A stretch of DNA of 64,000 nucleotides, taken from Cladorhizidae sp. MBARI D1340-BT2. Its lineage: Eukaryota; Porifera; Demospongiae; Poecilosclerida; Cladorhizidae. This document shows, piece after piece, positions 20,501 to 33,916 of the stretch; the stretch's first letter is position 1, and the number at the start of each line of letters is the position of its first letter. The position numbers were made by a program, and so were the translations under genes. The notes beneath the pieces are model-generated. The model had not been told where the DNA came from, made no database searches, and worked only from the letters and a program-made list of their open reading frames with translations. The stretch lies in contig JAQNBH010000002.1 of assembly GCA_028752905.1 (NCBI GenBank), forward strand, positions 22,579,059-22,643,058, in the 5' to 3' direction.

Positions 20501-23229
20501 TGCAGAATATATGGATGTTTGGTATCAAGAGAGAGCACTTGGAGAGTCCTATCTTAATAGCTGTATAACAAGTCTATTCAGTGAAGTGTGGATAATCTAC
20601 GAAGCTAACATGTTTAGCATCAAGTAAGAGTACAATTCATAACTGCCCTAATTAACAAGACCAAAGTCCCAGATTTTGTCAACTGATAGAGAAGGCCCTT
20701 ATCTGCAACATGTGAACAGATTATCAATAAATGTAGTGGTTTTTCACTGGCAGGCCACCGCTTTGGCAACTGGAAAACGCCAGGAAAAATCACAAACCTT
20801 ACCACTTCAAATCACCATAACTTGCTAATACTTAGAGTACTCAAAATTTTGGCACGTACAAAAGACAGATAATTAGAAGAGCTATCCGGTGATATAAAAA
20901 TTATCTTTTTTGGGTAAAGTGTAGAAAAGTTATGAGCTTCACGGCAAAAAAACAAGATTTTCGGGGGGAAAATGAGAAACATATAGACCAAATTAGGGCA
21001 AATATCAAGAACATGTTTAGCATCAAGTAAGAGTACAATTCATAACTGCCCTAATTAACAAGACCAAAGTCACAGATTTTGTCAACTGATAGAGAAGGCC
21101 CTTATCTGCAACATGTGAACAGATTATCAATAAATGTAGTGGTTTTTAACTGGCAGGCCACCGCTTTGGCAACTGGAAAACGCCAGGAAAAATCCCAAAC
21201 CTTACCACTTCAAATCACCATAACTTGCTAATACTTAGAGTACTCAAAATTTTGGCACCTACAAAAGACAGATAATTAGAAGAGCTATCCGGTGATATAA
21301 AAATTATCTTTTTTGGGTAAAGTGTAGAAAAGTTATGAGCTTCACGGCAAAAAACAAGATTTTCGGGGGGAAAATGAGAAACATATAGACCAAATTAGGG
21401 CAAATATCAAGAACATGTTTAGCATCAAGTAAGAGTACAATTCATAACTGCCCTAATTAACAAGACCAAAGTCACAGATTTTGTCAACTGATAGAGAAGG
21501 CCCTTATCTGCAACATGTGAACAGATTATCAATAAATGTAGTGGTTTTTCACTGGCAGGCCACCGCTTTGGCAACTGGAAAACGCCAGGAAAAATCCCAA
21601 ACCTTACCACTTCAAATCACCATAACTTGCTAATACTTAGAGTACTCAAAATTTTGGCACGTACAAAAGACAGATAATTAGAAGAGCTATCCGGTGATAT
21701 AAAAATTATCTTTTTGGGGTAAAGTGTAGAAAAGTTATGAGCTTCACGGCAAAAAAACAAGATTTTCGGGGGGAAAATGAGAAACATATAGACCAAATTA
21801 GGGCAAATATCAAGATAGAGAACACATAATGAAACCTATCATTCGAATCATATCAAGTCCATTACAGTAAAGTGTGCAGAATATTATGGATGTTTGATAT
21901 CAACAGAGAGCACAGAGAGAGACCTATCTTAATAGCTATATATCAAGTTTATTCAGTGAAGTGTGGAGAATCTATTTAGCATCAAGAGAGAGCAGAGAGA
22001 AACCTATCTTGTGATTCTATCAAGTCCATTACTGTGAAGTATGTGGAATATACGGATGTTTGGTATCAAGAGAGAGAACAGAGAGAGGCCTACCTTTAGA
22101 GCTATATATCAAGTCTATTCAGTGAAGTGTGGAGAATCTATGAAGCTAACATGTTTAGCTCAAGATAGAGAACACTGAGAGATACCTATCTTGCAAGTCC
22201 ATTACAGTGAAGTGTGCAGAATATATGGATGTTTGGTATCAAGAGAGAGCACTTGGAGAGTCCTATCTTAATAGCTGTATAACAAGTCTATTCAGTGAAG
22301 TGTGGATAATCTACGAAGCTAACATGTTTAGCATCAAGTAAGAGTACAATTCATAACTGCCCTAATTAACAAGACCAAAGTCCCAGATTTTGTCAACTGA
22401 TAGAGAAGGCCCTTATCTGCAACATGTGAACAGATTATCAATAAATGTAGTGGTTTTTCACTGGCAGGCCACCGCTTTGGCAACTGGAAAACGCCAGGAA
22501 AAATCCCAAACCTTACCACTTCAAATCACCATAACTTGCTAATACTTAGAGTACTCAAAATTTTGGCACGTACAAAAGACAGATAATTAGAAGAGCTATC
22601 CGGTGATATAAAAATTATCTTTTTTAGGTAAAGTGTAGAAATGTTATGAGCTTCACGGCAAAAAAACAAGATTTTCGGGGGGAAAATGAGAAACATATAG
22701 ACCAAATTAGGGCAAATATCAAGACAGAGAACACATAATGAAACCTATCATTCGAATCATATCAAGTCCATTACAGTAAAGTGTGCAGAATATTATGGAT
22801 GTTTGATATCAACAGAGAGCACAGAGAGAGACCTATCTTAATAGCTATATATCAAGTTTATTCAGTGAAGTGTGGAGAATCTATTTAGCATCAAGAGAGA
22901 GCAGAGAGAAACCTATCTTGTGATTCTATCAAGTCCATTACTGTGAAGTATGCGGAATATACGGATGTTTGGTATCAAGAGAGAGAACAGAGAGAGGCCT
23001 ACCTTTAGAGCTATATATCAAGTCTATTCAGTGAAGTGTGGAGAATCTATGAAGCTAACATGTTTAGCTCAAGATAGAGAACACTGAGAGATACCTATCT
23101 TGCAAGTCCATTACAGTGAAGTGTGCAGAATATATGGATGTTTGGTATCAAGAGAGAGCACTTGGAGAGTCCTATCTTAATAGCTGTATAACAAGTCTAT
23201 TCAGTGAAGTGTGGATAATCTACGAAGCT
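17581..23229. repeat. 5,649-bp tandem segmental duplication, copy 2
   Basis: Units start at 17581, 17984, 18387, 18789, 19698, 20607, 21010, 21412 and 22321. Every unit start is exactly 5,649 bp from its counterpart in copy 1. The shared private change at 21148 (GTTTTTAACTGG instead of GTTTTTCACTGG) supports recent common origin rather than independent mutation. Confidence 0.9.
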
Positions 23230-25852
23230 AACATGTTTAGCATCAAGTAAGAGTACAATTCATAACTGCCCTAATTAACAAGACCAAAGTCCCAGATTTT
23301 GTCAACTGATAGAGAAGGCCCTTATCTGCAACATGTGAACAGATTATCAATAAATGTAGTGGTTTTTCACTGGCAGGCCACCGCTTTGGCAACTGGAAAA
23401 CGCCAGGAAAAATCACAAACCTTACCACTTCAAATCACCATAACTTGCTAATACTTAGAGTACTCAAAATTTTGGCACGTACAAAAGACAGATAATTAGA
23501 AGAGCTATCCGGTGATATAAAAATTATCTTTTTTGGGTAAAGTGTACAAAAGTTATGAGCTTCACGGCAAAAAAACAAGATTTTCGGGGGGGAAATGAGA
23601 AACATATAGACCAAATTAGGGCAAATATCAAGAACATGTTTAGCATCAAGTAAGAGTACAATTCATAACTGCCCTAATTAACAAGACCAAAGTCACAGAT
23701 TTTGTCAACTGATAGAGAAGGCCCTTATCTGCAACATGTGAACAGATTATCAATAAATGTAGTGGTTTTTCACTGGCAGGCCACCGCTTTGGCAACTGGA
23801 AAACGCCAGAAAAAATCCCAAACCTTACCACTTCAAATCACCATAACTTGCTAATACTTAGAGTACTCAAAATTTTGGCACCTACAAAAGACAGATAATT
23901 AGAAGAGCTATCCGGTGATATAAAAATTATCTTTTTTGGGTAAAGTGTAGAAAAGTTATGAGCTTCACGGCAAAAAACAAGATTTTCGGGGGGAAAATGA
24001 GAAACATATAGACCAAATTAGGGCAAATATCAAGAACATGTTTAGCATCAAGTAAGAGTACAATTCATAACTGCCCTAATTAACAAGACCAAAGTCACAG
24101 ATTTTGTCAACTGATAGAGAAGGCCCTTATCTGCAACATGTGAACAGATTATCAATAAATGTAGTGGTTTTTCACTGGCAGGCCACCGCTTTGGCAACTG
24201 GAAAACGCCAGGAAAAATCCCAAACCTTACCACTTCAAATCACCATAACTTGCTAATACTTAGAGTACTCAAAATTTTGGCACCTACAAAAGACAGATAA
24301 TTAGAAGAGCTATTCGGTGATATAAAAATTATCTTTTTTGGGTAAAGTGTAGAAAAGTTATGAGCTTCACGGCAAAAAAACAAGATTTTCGGGGGGAAAA
24401 TGAGAAACATATAGACCAAATTAGGGCAAATATCAAGATAGAGAACACATAATGAAACCTATCATTCGAATCATATCAAGTCCATTACAGTAAAGTGTGC
24501 AGAATATTATGGATGTTTGATATCAACAGAGAGCACAGAGAGAGACCTATCTTAATAGCTATATATCAAGTTTATTCAGTGAAGTGTGGAGAATCTATTT
24601 AGCATCAAGAGAGAGCAGAGAGAAACCTATCTTGTGATTCTATCAAGTCCATTACTGTGAAGTATGTGGAATATACGGATGTTTGGTATCAAGAGAGAGA
24701 ACAGAGAGAGGCCTACCTTTAGAGCTATATATCAAGTCTATTCAGTGAAGTGTGGAGAATCTATGAAGCTAACATGTTTAGCTCAAGATAGAGAACACTG
24801 AGAGATACCTATCTTGCAAGTCCATTACAGTGAAGTGTGCAGAATATATGGATGTTTGGTATCAAGAGAGAGCACTTGGAGAGTCCTATCTTAATAGCTG
24901 TATAACAAGTCTATTCAGTGAAGTGTGGATAATCTACGAAGCTAACATGTTTAGCATCAAGTAAGAGTACAATTCATAACTGCCCTAATTAACAAGACCA
25001 AAGTCCCAGATTTTGTCAACTGATAGAGAAGGCCCTTATCTGCAACATGTGAACAGATTATCAATAAATGTAGTGGTTTTTCACTGGCAGGCCACCGCTT
25101 TGGCAACTGGAAAACGCCAGGAAAAATCCCAAACCTTACCACTTCAAATCACCATAACTTGCTAATACTTAGAGTACTCAAAATTTTGGCACGTACAAAA
25201 GACAGATAATTAGAAGAGCTATCCGGTGATATAAAAATTATCTTTTTTAGGTAAAGTGTAGAAATGTTATGAGCTTCACGGCAAAAAAACAAGATTTTCG
25301 GGGGGAAAATGAGAAACATATAGACCAAATTAGGGCAAATATCAAGACAGAGAACACATAATGAAACCTATCATTCGAATCATATCAAGTCCATTACAGT
25401 AAAGTGTGCAGAATATTATGGATGTTTGATATCAACAGAGAGCACAGAGAGAGACCTATCTTAATAGCTATATATCAAGTTTATTCAGTGAAGTGTGGAG
25501 AATCTATTTAGCATCAAGAGAGAGCAGAGAGAAACCTATCTTGTGATTCTATCAAGTCCATTACTGTGAAGTATGCGGAATATACGGATGTTTGGTATCA
25601 AGAGAGAGAACAGAGAGAGGCCTACCTTTAGAGCTATATATCAAGTCTATTCAGTGAAGTGTGGAGAATCTATGAAGCTAACATGTTTAGCTCAAGATAG
25701 AGAACACTGAGAGATACCTATCTTGCAAGTCCATTACAGTGAAGTGTGCAGAATATATGGATGTTTGGTATCAAGAGAGAGCACTTGGAGAGTCCTATCT
25801 TAATAGCTGTATAACAAGTCTATTCAGTGAAGTGTGGATAATCTACGAAGCT
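23230..25852. repeat. Higher-order repeat copy S1-S2-L1-L2 (2,623 bp)
   Basis: Units start at 23230, 23633 (402 bp), 24035 and 24944. This is the last regular SSLL copy. Its S2 lacks the private change seen at 15499 and 21148. The change therefore arose on, or spread over, only a subset of copies. Confidence 0.92.
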
Positions 25853-28800
25853 AACATGTTTAGCATCAAGTAAGAGTACAATTCATAACTGCCCTAATTA
25901 ACAAGACCAAAGTCCCAGATTTTGTCAACTGATAGAGAAGGCCCTTATCTGCAACATGTGAACAGATTATCAATAAATGTAGTGGTTTTTCACTGGCAGG
26001 CCACCGCTTTGGCAACTGGAAAACGCCAGGAAAAATCACAAACCTTACCACTTCAAATCACCATAACTTGCTAATACTTAGAGTACTCAAAATTTTGGCA
26101 CGTACAAAAGACAGATAATTAGAAGAGCTATCCGGTGATATAAAAATTATCTTTTTTGGGTAAAGTGTAGAAAAGTTATGAGCTTCACGGCAAAAAAACA
26201 AGATTTTCGGGGGGAAAATGAGAAACATATAGACCAAATTAGGGCAAATATCAAGAACATGTTTAGCATCAAGTAAGAGTACAATTCATAACTGCCCTAA
26301 TTAACAAGACCAAAGTCACAGATTTTGTCAACTGATAGAGAAGGCCCTTATCTGCAACATGTGAACAGATTATCAATAAATGTAGTGGTTTTTCACTGGC
26401 AGGCCACCGCTTTGGCAACTGGAAAACGCCAGGAAAAATCCCAAACCTTACCACTTCAAATCACCATAACTTGCTAATACTTAGAGTACTCAAAATTTTG
26501 GCACGTACAAAAGACAGATAATTAGAAGAGCTATCCGGTGATATAAAAATTATCTTTTTGGGGTAAAGTGTAGAAAAGTTATGAGCTTCACGGCAAAAAA
26601 ACAAGATTTTCGGGGGGAAAATGAGAAACATATAGACCAAATTAGGGCAAATATCAAGATAGAGAACACATAATGAAACCTATCATTCGAATCATATCAA
26701 GTCCATTACAGTAAAGTGTGCAGAATATTATGGATGTTTGATATCAACAGAGAGCACAGAGAGAGACCTATCTTAATAGCTATATATCAAGTTTATTCAG
26801 TGAAGTGTGGAGAATCTATTTAGCATCAAGAGAGAGCAGAGAGAAACCTATCTTGTGATTCTATCAAGTCCATTACTGTGAAGTATGTGGAATATACGGA
26901 TGTTTGGTATCAAGAGAGAGAACAGAGAGAGGCCTACCTTTAGAGCTATATATCAAGTCTATTCAGTGAAGTGTGGAGAATCTATGAAGCTAACATGTTT
27001 AGCTCAAGATAGAGAACACTGAGAGATACCTATCTTGCAAGTCCATTACAGTGAAGTGTGCAGAATATATGGATGTTTGGTATCAAGAGAGAGCACTTGG
27101 AGAGTCCTATCTTAATAGCTGTATAACAAGTCTATTCAGTGAAGTGTGGATAATCTACGAAGCTAACATGTTTAGCATCAAGTAAGAGTACAATTCATAA
27201 CTGCCCTAATTAACAAGACCAAAGTCCCAGATTTTGTCAACTGATAGAGAAGGCCCTTATCTGCAACATGTGAACAGATTATCAATAAATGTAGTGGTTT
27301 TTCACTGGCAGGCCACCGCTTTGGCAACTGGAAAACGCCAGGAAAAATCCCAAACCCTACCACTTCAAATTACCATAACTTGCTAATACTTAGAGTACTC
27401 AAAATGTTGGCACGTACAAAAGACAGATAATTAGAAGAGCTATCCGGTGATATAAAAATTATCTTTTTTGGGTAAAGTGTAGAAAAGTTATGAGCTTCAC
27501 GGCAAAAAAACAAGATTTTCGGGGGGAAAATGAGAAACATATAGACCAAATTAGGGCAAATATCAAGATAGAGAACACATAATGAAACCTATCATTCGAA
27601 TCATATCAAGTCCATTACAGTAAAGTGTGCAGAATATTATGGATGTTTGATATCAACAGAGAGCACAGAGAGAGACCTATCTTAATAGCTATATATCAAG
27701 TTTATTCAGTGAAGTGTGGAGAATCTATTTAGCATCAAGAGAGAGCAGAGAGAAACCTATCTTGTGATTCTATCAAGTCCATTACTGTGAAGTATGTGGA
27801 ATATACGGATGTTTGGTATCAAGAGAGAGAACAGAGAGAGGCCTACCTTTAGAGCTATATATCAAGTCTATTCAGTGAAGTGTGGAGAATCTATGAAGCT
27901 AACATGTTTAGCTCAAGATAGAGAACACTGAGAGATACCTATCTTGCAAGTCCATTACAGTGAAGTGTGCAGAATATATGGATGTTTGGTATCAAGAGAG
28001 AGCACTTGGAGAGTCCTATCTTAATAGCTGTATAACAAGTCTATTCAGTGAAGTGTGGATAATCTACGAAGCTAACATGTTTAGCATCAAGTAAGAGTAC
28101 AATTCATAACTGCCCTAATTAACAAGACCAAAGTCCCAGATTTTGTCAACTGATAGAGAAGGCCCTTATCTGCAACATGTGAACAGATTATCAATAAATG
28201 TAGTGGTTTTTCACTGGCAGGCCACCGCTTTGGCAACTGGAAAACGCCAGGAAAAATCCCAAACCCTACCACTTCAAATTACCATAACTTGCTAATACTT
28301 AGAGTACTCAAAATGTTGGCACGTACAAAAGACAGATAATTAGAAGAGCTATCCGGTGATATAAAAATTATCTTTTTTGGGTAAAGTGTAGAAAAGTTAT
28401 GAGCTTCACGGCAAAAAAACAAGATTTTCGGGGGGGAAATGAGAAACATATAGACCAAATTAGGGCAAATATCAAGATAGAGAACACATAATGAAACCTA
28501 TCATTCGAATCATATCAAGTCCATTACAGTAAAGTGTGCAGAATATTATGGATGTTTGATATCAACAGAGAGCACAGAGAGAGACCTATCTTAATAGCTA
28601 TATATCAAGTTTATTCAGTGAAGTGTGGAGAATCTATTTAGCATCAAGAGAGAGCAGAGAGAAACCTATCTTGTGATTCTATCAAGTCCATTACTGTGAA
28701 GTATGTGGAATATACGGATGTTTGGTATCAAGAGAGAGAACAGAGAGAGGCCTACCTTTAGAGCTATATATCAAGTCTATTCAGTGAAGTGTGGAGAATC

Positions 28801-31800
28801 TATGAAGCTAACATGTTTAGCTCAAGATAGAGAACACTGAGAGATACCTATCTTGCAAGTCCATTACAGTGAAGTGTGCAGAATATATGGATGTTTGGTA
28901 TCAAGAGAGAGCACTTGGAGAGTCCTATCTTAATAGATGTATAACAAGTCTATTCAGTGAAGTGTGGATAATCTACGAAGCTAACATGTTTAGCATCAAG
29001 TAAGAGTACAATTCATAACTGCCCTAATTAACAAGACCAAAGTCCCAGATTTTGTCAACTGATAGAGAAGGCCCTTATCTGCAACATGTGAACAGATTAT
29101 CAATAAATGTAGTGGTTTTTCACTGGCAGGCCACCGCTTTGGCAACTGGAAAACGCCAGGAAAAATCCCAAACCTTACCACTTCAAATCACCATAACTTG
29201 CTAATACTTAGAGTACTCAAAATTTTGGCACGTACAAAAGACAGATAATTAGAAGAGCTATCCGGTGATATAAAAATTATCTTTTTTAGGTAAAGTGTAG
29301 AAATGTTATGAGCTTCACGGCAAAAAAACAAGATTTTCGGGGGGAAAATGAGAAACATATAGACCAAATTAGGGCAAATATCAAGACAGAGAACACATAA
29401 TGAAACCTATCATTCGAATCATATCAAGTCCATTACAGTAAAGTGTGCAGAATATTATGGATGTTTGATATCAACAGAGAGCACAGAGAGAGACCTATCT
29501 TAATAGCTATATATCAAGTTTATTCAGTGAAGTGTGGAGAATCTATTTAGCATCAAGAGAGAGCAGAGAGAAACCTATCTTGTGATTCTATCAAGTCCAT
29601 TACTGTGAAGTATGCGGAATATACGGATGTTTGGTATCAAGAGAGAGAACAGAGAGAGGCCTACCTTTAGAGCTATATATCAAGTCTATTCAGTGAAGTG
29701 TGGAGAATCTATGAAGCTAACATGTTTAGCTCAAGATAGAGAACACTGAGAGATACCTATCTTGCAAGTCCATTACAGTGAAGTGTGCAGAATATATGGA
29801 TGTTTGGTATCAAGAGAGAGCACTTGGAGAGTCCTATCTTAATAGCTGTATAACAAGTCTATTCAGTGAAGTGTGGATAATCTACGAAGCTAACATGTTT
29901 AGCATCAAGTAAGAGTACAATTCATAACTGCCCTAATTAACAAGACCAAAGTCCCAGATTTTGTCAACTGATAGAGAAGGCCCTTATCTGCAACATGTGA
30001 ACAGATTATCAATAAATGTAGTGGTTTTTCACTGGCAGGCCACCGCTTTGGCAACTGGAAAACGCCAGGAAAAATCACAAACCTTACCACTTCAAATCAT
30101 CATAACTTCCTAATACTTAGAGTACTCAAAACTTTGGCACGTACAAAAGACAGATAATTAGAAGGGCTATCCGGTGATATAAAAATTATCTTTTTGGAGT
30201 AAAGTGTAGAATAGTTATGAGCTTCACGGCAAAAAAACAAGATTTTCGGGGGGGAAATGAGAAACATATAGACCAAATTAGGGCAAATATCAAGATAGAG
30301 AACACATAATGAAACCTATCATTCGAATCATATCAAGTCCATTACAGTAAAGTGTGCAGAATATTATGGATGTTTGATATCAACAGAGAGCACAGAGAGA
30401 GACCTATCTTAATAGCTATATATCAAGTTTATTCAGTGAAGTGTGGAGAATCTATTTAGCATCAAGAGAGAGCAGAGAGAAACCTATCTTGTGATTCTAT
30501 CAAGTCCATTACTGTGAAGTATGTGGAATATACGGATGTTTGGTATCAAGAGAGAGAACAGAGAGAGGCCTACCTTTAGAGCTATATATCAAGTCTATTC
30601 AGTGAAGTGTGGAGAATCTATGAAGCTAACATGTTTAGCTCAAGATAGAGAACACTGAGAGATACCTATCTTGCAAGTCCATTACAGTGAAGTGTGCAGA
30701 ATATATGGATGTTTGGTATCAAGAGAGAGCACTTGGAGAGTCCTATCTTAATAGATGTATAACAAGTCTATTCAGTGAAGTGTGGATAATCTACGAAGCT
30801 AACATGTTTAGCATCAAGTAAGAGTACAATTCATAACTGCCCTAATTAACAAGACCAAAGTCCCAGATTTTGTCAACTGATAGAGAAGGCCCTTATCTGC
30901 AACATGTGAACAGATTATCAATAAATGTAGTGGTTTTTCACTGGCAGGCCACCGCTTTGGCAACTGGAAAACGCCAGGAAAAATCCCAAACCTTACCACT
31001 TCAAATCACCATAACTTGCTAATACTTAGAGTACTCAAAATTTTGGCACGTACAAAAGACAGATAATTAGAAGAGCTATCCGGTGATATAAAAATTATCT
31101 TTTTTAGGTAAAGTGTAGAAATGTTATGAGCTTCACGGCAAAAAAACAAGATTTTCGGGGGGAAAATGAGAAACATATAGACCAAATTAGGGCAAATATC
31201 AAGACAGAGAACACATAATGAAACCTATCATTCGAATCATATCAAGTCCATTACAGTAAAGTGTGCAGAATATTATGGATGTTTGATATCAACAGAGAGC
31301 ACAGAGAGAGACCTATCTTAATAGCTATATATCAAGTTTATTCAGTGAAGTGTGGAGAATCTATTTAGCATCAAGAGAGAGCAGAGAGAAACCTATCTTG
31401 TGATTCTATCAAGTCCATTACTGTGAAGTATGCGGAATATACGGATGTTTGGTATCAAGAGAGAGAACAGAGAGAGGCCTACCTTTAGAGCTATATATCA
31501 AGTCTATTCAGTGAAGTGTGGAGAATCTATGAAGCTAACATGTTTAGCTCAAGATAGAGAACACTGAGAGATACCTATCTTGCAAGTCCATTACAGTGAA
31601 GTGTGCAGAATATATGGATGTTTGGTATCAAGAGAGAGCACTTGGAGAGTCCTATCTTAATAGCTGTATAACAAGTCTATTCAGTGAAGTGTGGATAATC
31701 TACGAAGCTAACATGTTTAGCATCAAGTAAGAGTACAATTCATAACTGCCCTAATTAACAAGACCAAAGTCCCAGATTTTGTCAACTGATAGAGAAGGCC

Positions 31801-33916
31801 CTTATCTGCAACATGTGAACAGATTATCAATAAATGTAGTGGTTTTTCACTGGCAGGCCACCGCTTTGGCAACTGGAAAACGCCAGGAAAAATCACAAAC
31901 CTTACCACTTCAAATCACCATAACTTGCTAATACTTAGAGTACTCAAAATTTTGGCACGTACAAAAGACAGATAATTAGAAGAGCTATCCGGTGATATAA
32001 AAATTATCTTTTTTGGGTAAAGTGTAGAAAAGTTATGAGCTTCACGGCAAAAAAACAAGATTTTCGGGGGGAAAATGAGAAACATATAGACCAAATTAGG
32101 GCAAATATCAAGAACATGTTTAGCATCAAGTAAGAGTACAATTCATAACTGCCCTAATTAACAAGACCAAAGTCACAGATTTTGTCAACTGATAGAGAAG
32201 GCCCTTATCTGCAACATGTGAACAGATTATCAATAAATGTAGTGGTTTTTCACTGGCAGGCCACCGCTTTGGCAACTGGAAAACGCCAGGAAAAATCCCA
32301 AACCTTACCACTTCAAATCACCATAACTTGCTAATACTTAGAGTACTCAAAATTTTGGCACGTACAAAAGACAGATAATTAGAAGAGCTATCCGGTGATA
32401 TAAAAATTATCTTTTTGGGGTAAAGTGTAGAAAAGTTATGAGCTTCACGGCAAAAAAACAAGATTTTCGGGGGGAAAATGAGAAACATATAGACCAAATT
32501 AGGGCAAATATCAAGATAGAGAACACATAATGAAACCTATCATTCGAATCATATCAAGTCCATTACAGTAAAGTGTGCAGAATATTATGGATGTTTGATA
32601 TCAACAGAGAGCACAGAGAGAGACCTATCTTAATAGCTATATATCAAGTTTATTCAGTGAAGTGTGGAGAATCTATTTAGCATCAAGAGAGAGCAGAGAG
32701 AAACCTATCTTGTGATTCTATCAAGTCCATTACTGTGAAGTATGTGGAATATACGGATGTTTGGTATCAAGAGAGAGAACAGAGAGAGGCCTACCTTTAG
32801 AGCTATATATCAAGTCTATTCAGTGAAGTGTGGAGAATCTATGAAGCTAACATGTTTAGCTCAAGATAGAGAACACTGAGAGATACCTATCTTGCAAGTC
32901 CATTACAGTGAAGTGTGCAGAATATATGGATGTTTGGTATCAAGAGAGAGCACTTGGAGAGTCCTATCTTAATAGCTGTATAACAAGTCTATTCAGTGAA
33001 GTGTGGATAATCTACGAAGCTAACATGTTTAGCATCAAGTAAGAGTACAATTCATAACTGCCCTAATTAACAAGACCAAAGTCCCAGATTTTGTCAACTG
33101 ATAGAGAAGGCCCTTATCTGCAACATGTGAACAGATTATCAATAAATGTAGTGGTTTTTCACTGGCAGGCCACCGCTTTGGCAACTGGAAAACGCCAGGA
33201 AAAATCCCAAACCCTACCACTTCAAATTACCATAACTTGCTAATACTTAGAGTACTCAAAATGTTGGCACGTACAAAAGACAGATAATTAGAAGAGCTAT
33301 CCGGTGATATAAAAATTATCTTTTTTGGGTAAAGTGTAGAAAAGTTATGAGCTTCACGGCAAAAAAACAAGATTTTCGGGGGGAAAAACCAAATTAGGGC
33401 AAATATCAAGATAGAGAACACATAATGAAACCTATCATTCGAATCATATCAAGTCCATTACAGTAAAGTGTGCAGAATATTATAGATGTTTGATATCAAC
33501 AGAGAGCACAGTGAGAGACCTATCTTAATAGCTATATATCAAGTTTATTCAGTGAAGTGTGGAGAATCTATTTAGCATCAAGAGAGAGCAGAGAGAAACC
33601 TATCTTGTGATTCTATCAAGTCCATTACTGTGAAGTATGCGGAATATACGGATGTTTGGTATCAAGAGAGAGAACAGAGAGAGACCTACCTTTAGAGCTA
33701 TATATCAAGTCTATTCAGTGAAGTGTGGAGTATCTATGAAGCTAACATGTTTAGCTCAAGATAGAGAACACTGAGAGATACCTATCTTGCAAGTCCATTA
33801 CAGTGAAGTGTGCAGAATATATGGATGTTTGGTATCAAGAGAGAGCACTTGGAGAGTCCTATCTTAATAGCTGTATAACAAGTCTATTCAGTGAAGTGTG
33901 GATAATCTACGAAGCT
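25853..33916. repeat. L-rich irregular block
   Basis: Units start at 25853 (S), 26256, 27165, 28074, 28983, 29892, 30801 (six L), 31710 (S), 32113 and 33022 (L, 895 bp). Left-type L1 and L2 units are mixed with L3 units. The unit at 29892 is the first with the right-hand variant set (ATCATCATAACTTCC, AAAACTTTGG, GAATAGTT). The unit at 33022 lacks 14 bp just after the G run. Confidence 0.88.
33387..33390. other. Unit-specific 14-bp deletion
   Basis: The A module at 33022 reads GGGGGGAAAAACCAAATTAG. The bases TGAGAAACATATAG, present in the other A modules, are missing, giving an 895-bp unit. No other unit shows it, so the deletion is younger than the duplications around it. Confidence 0.9.
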
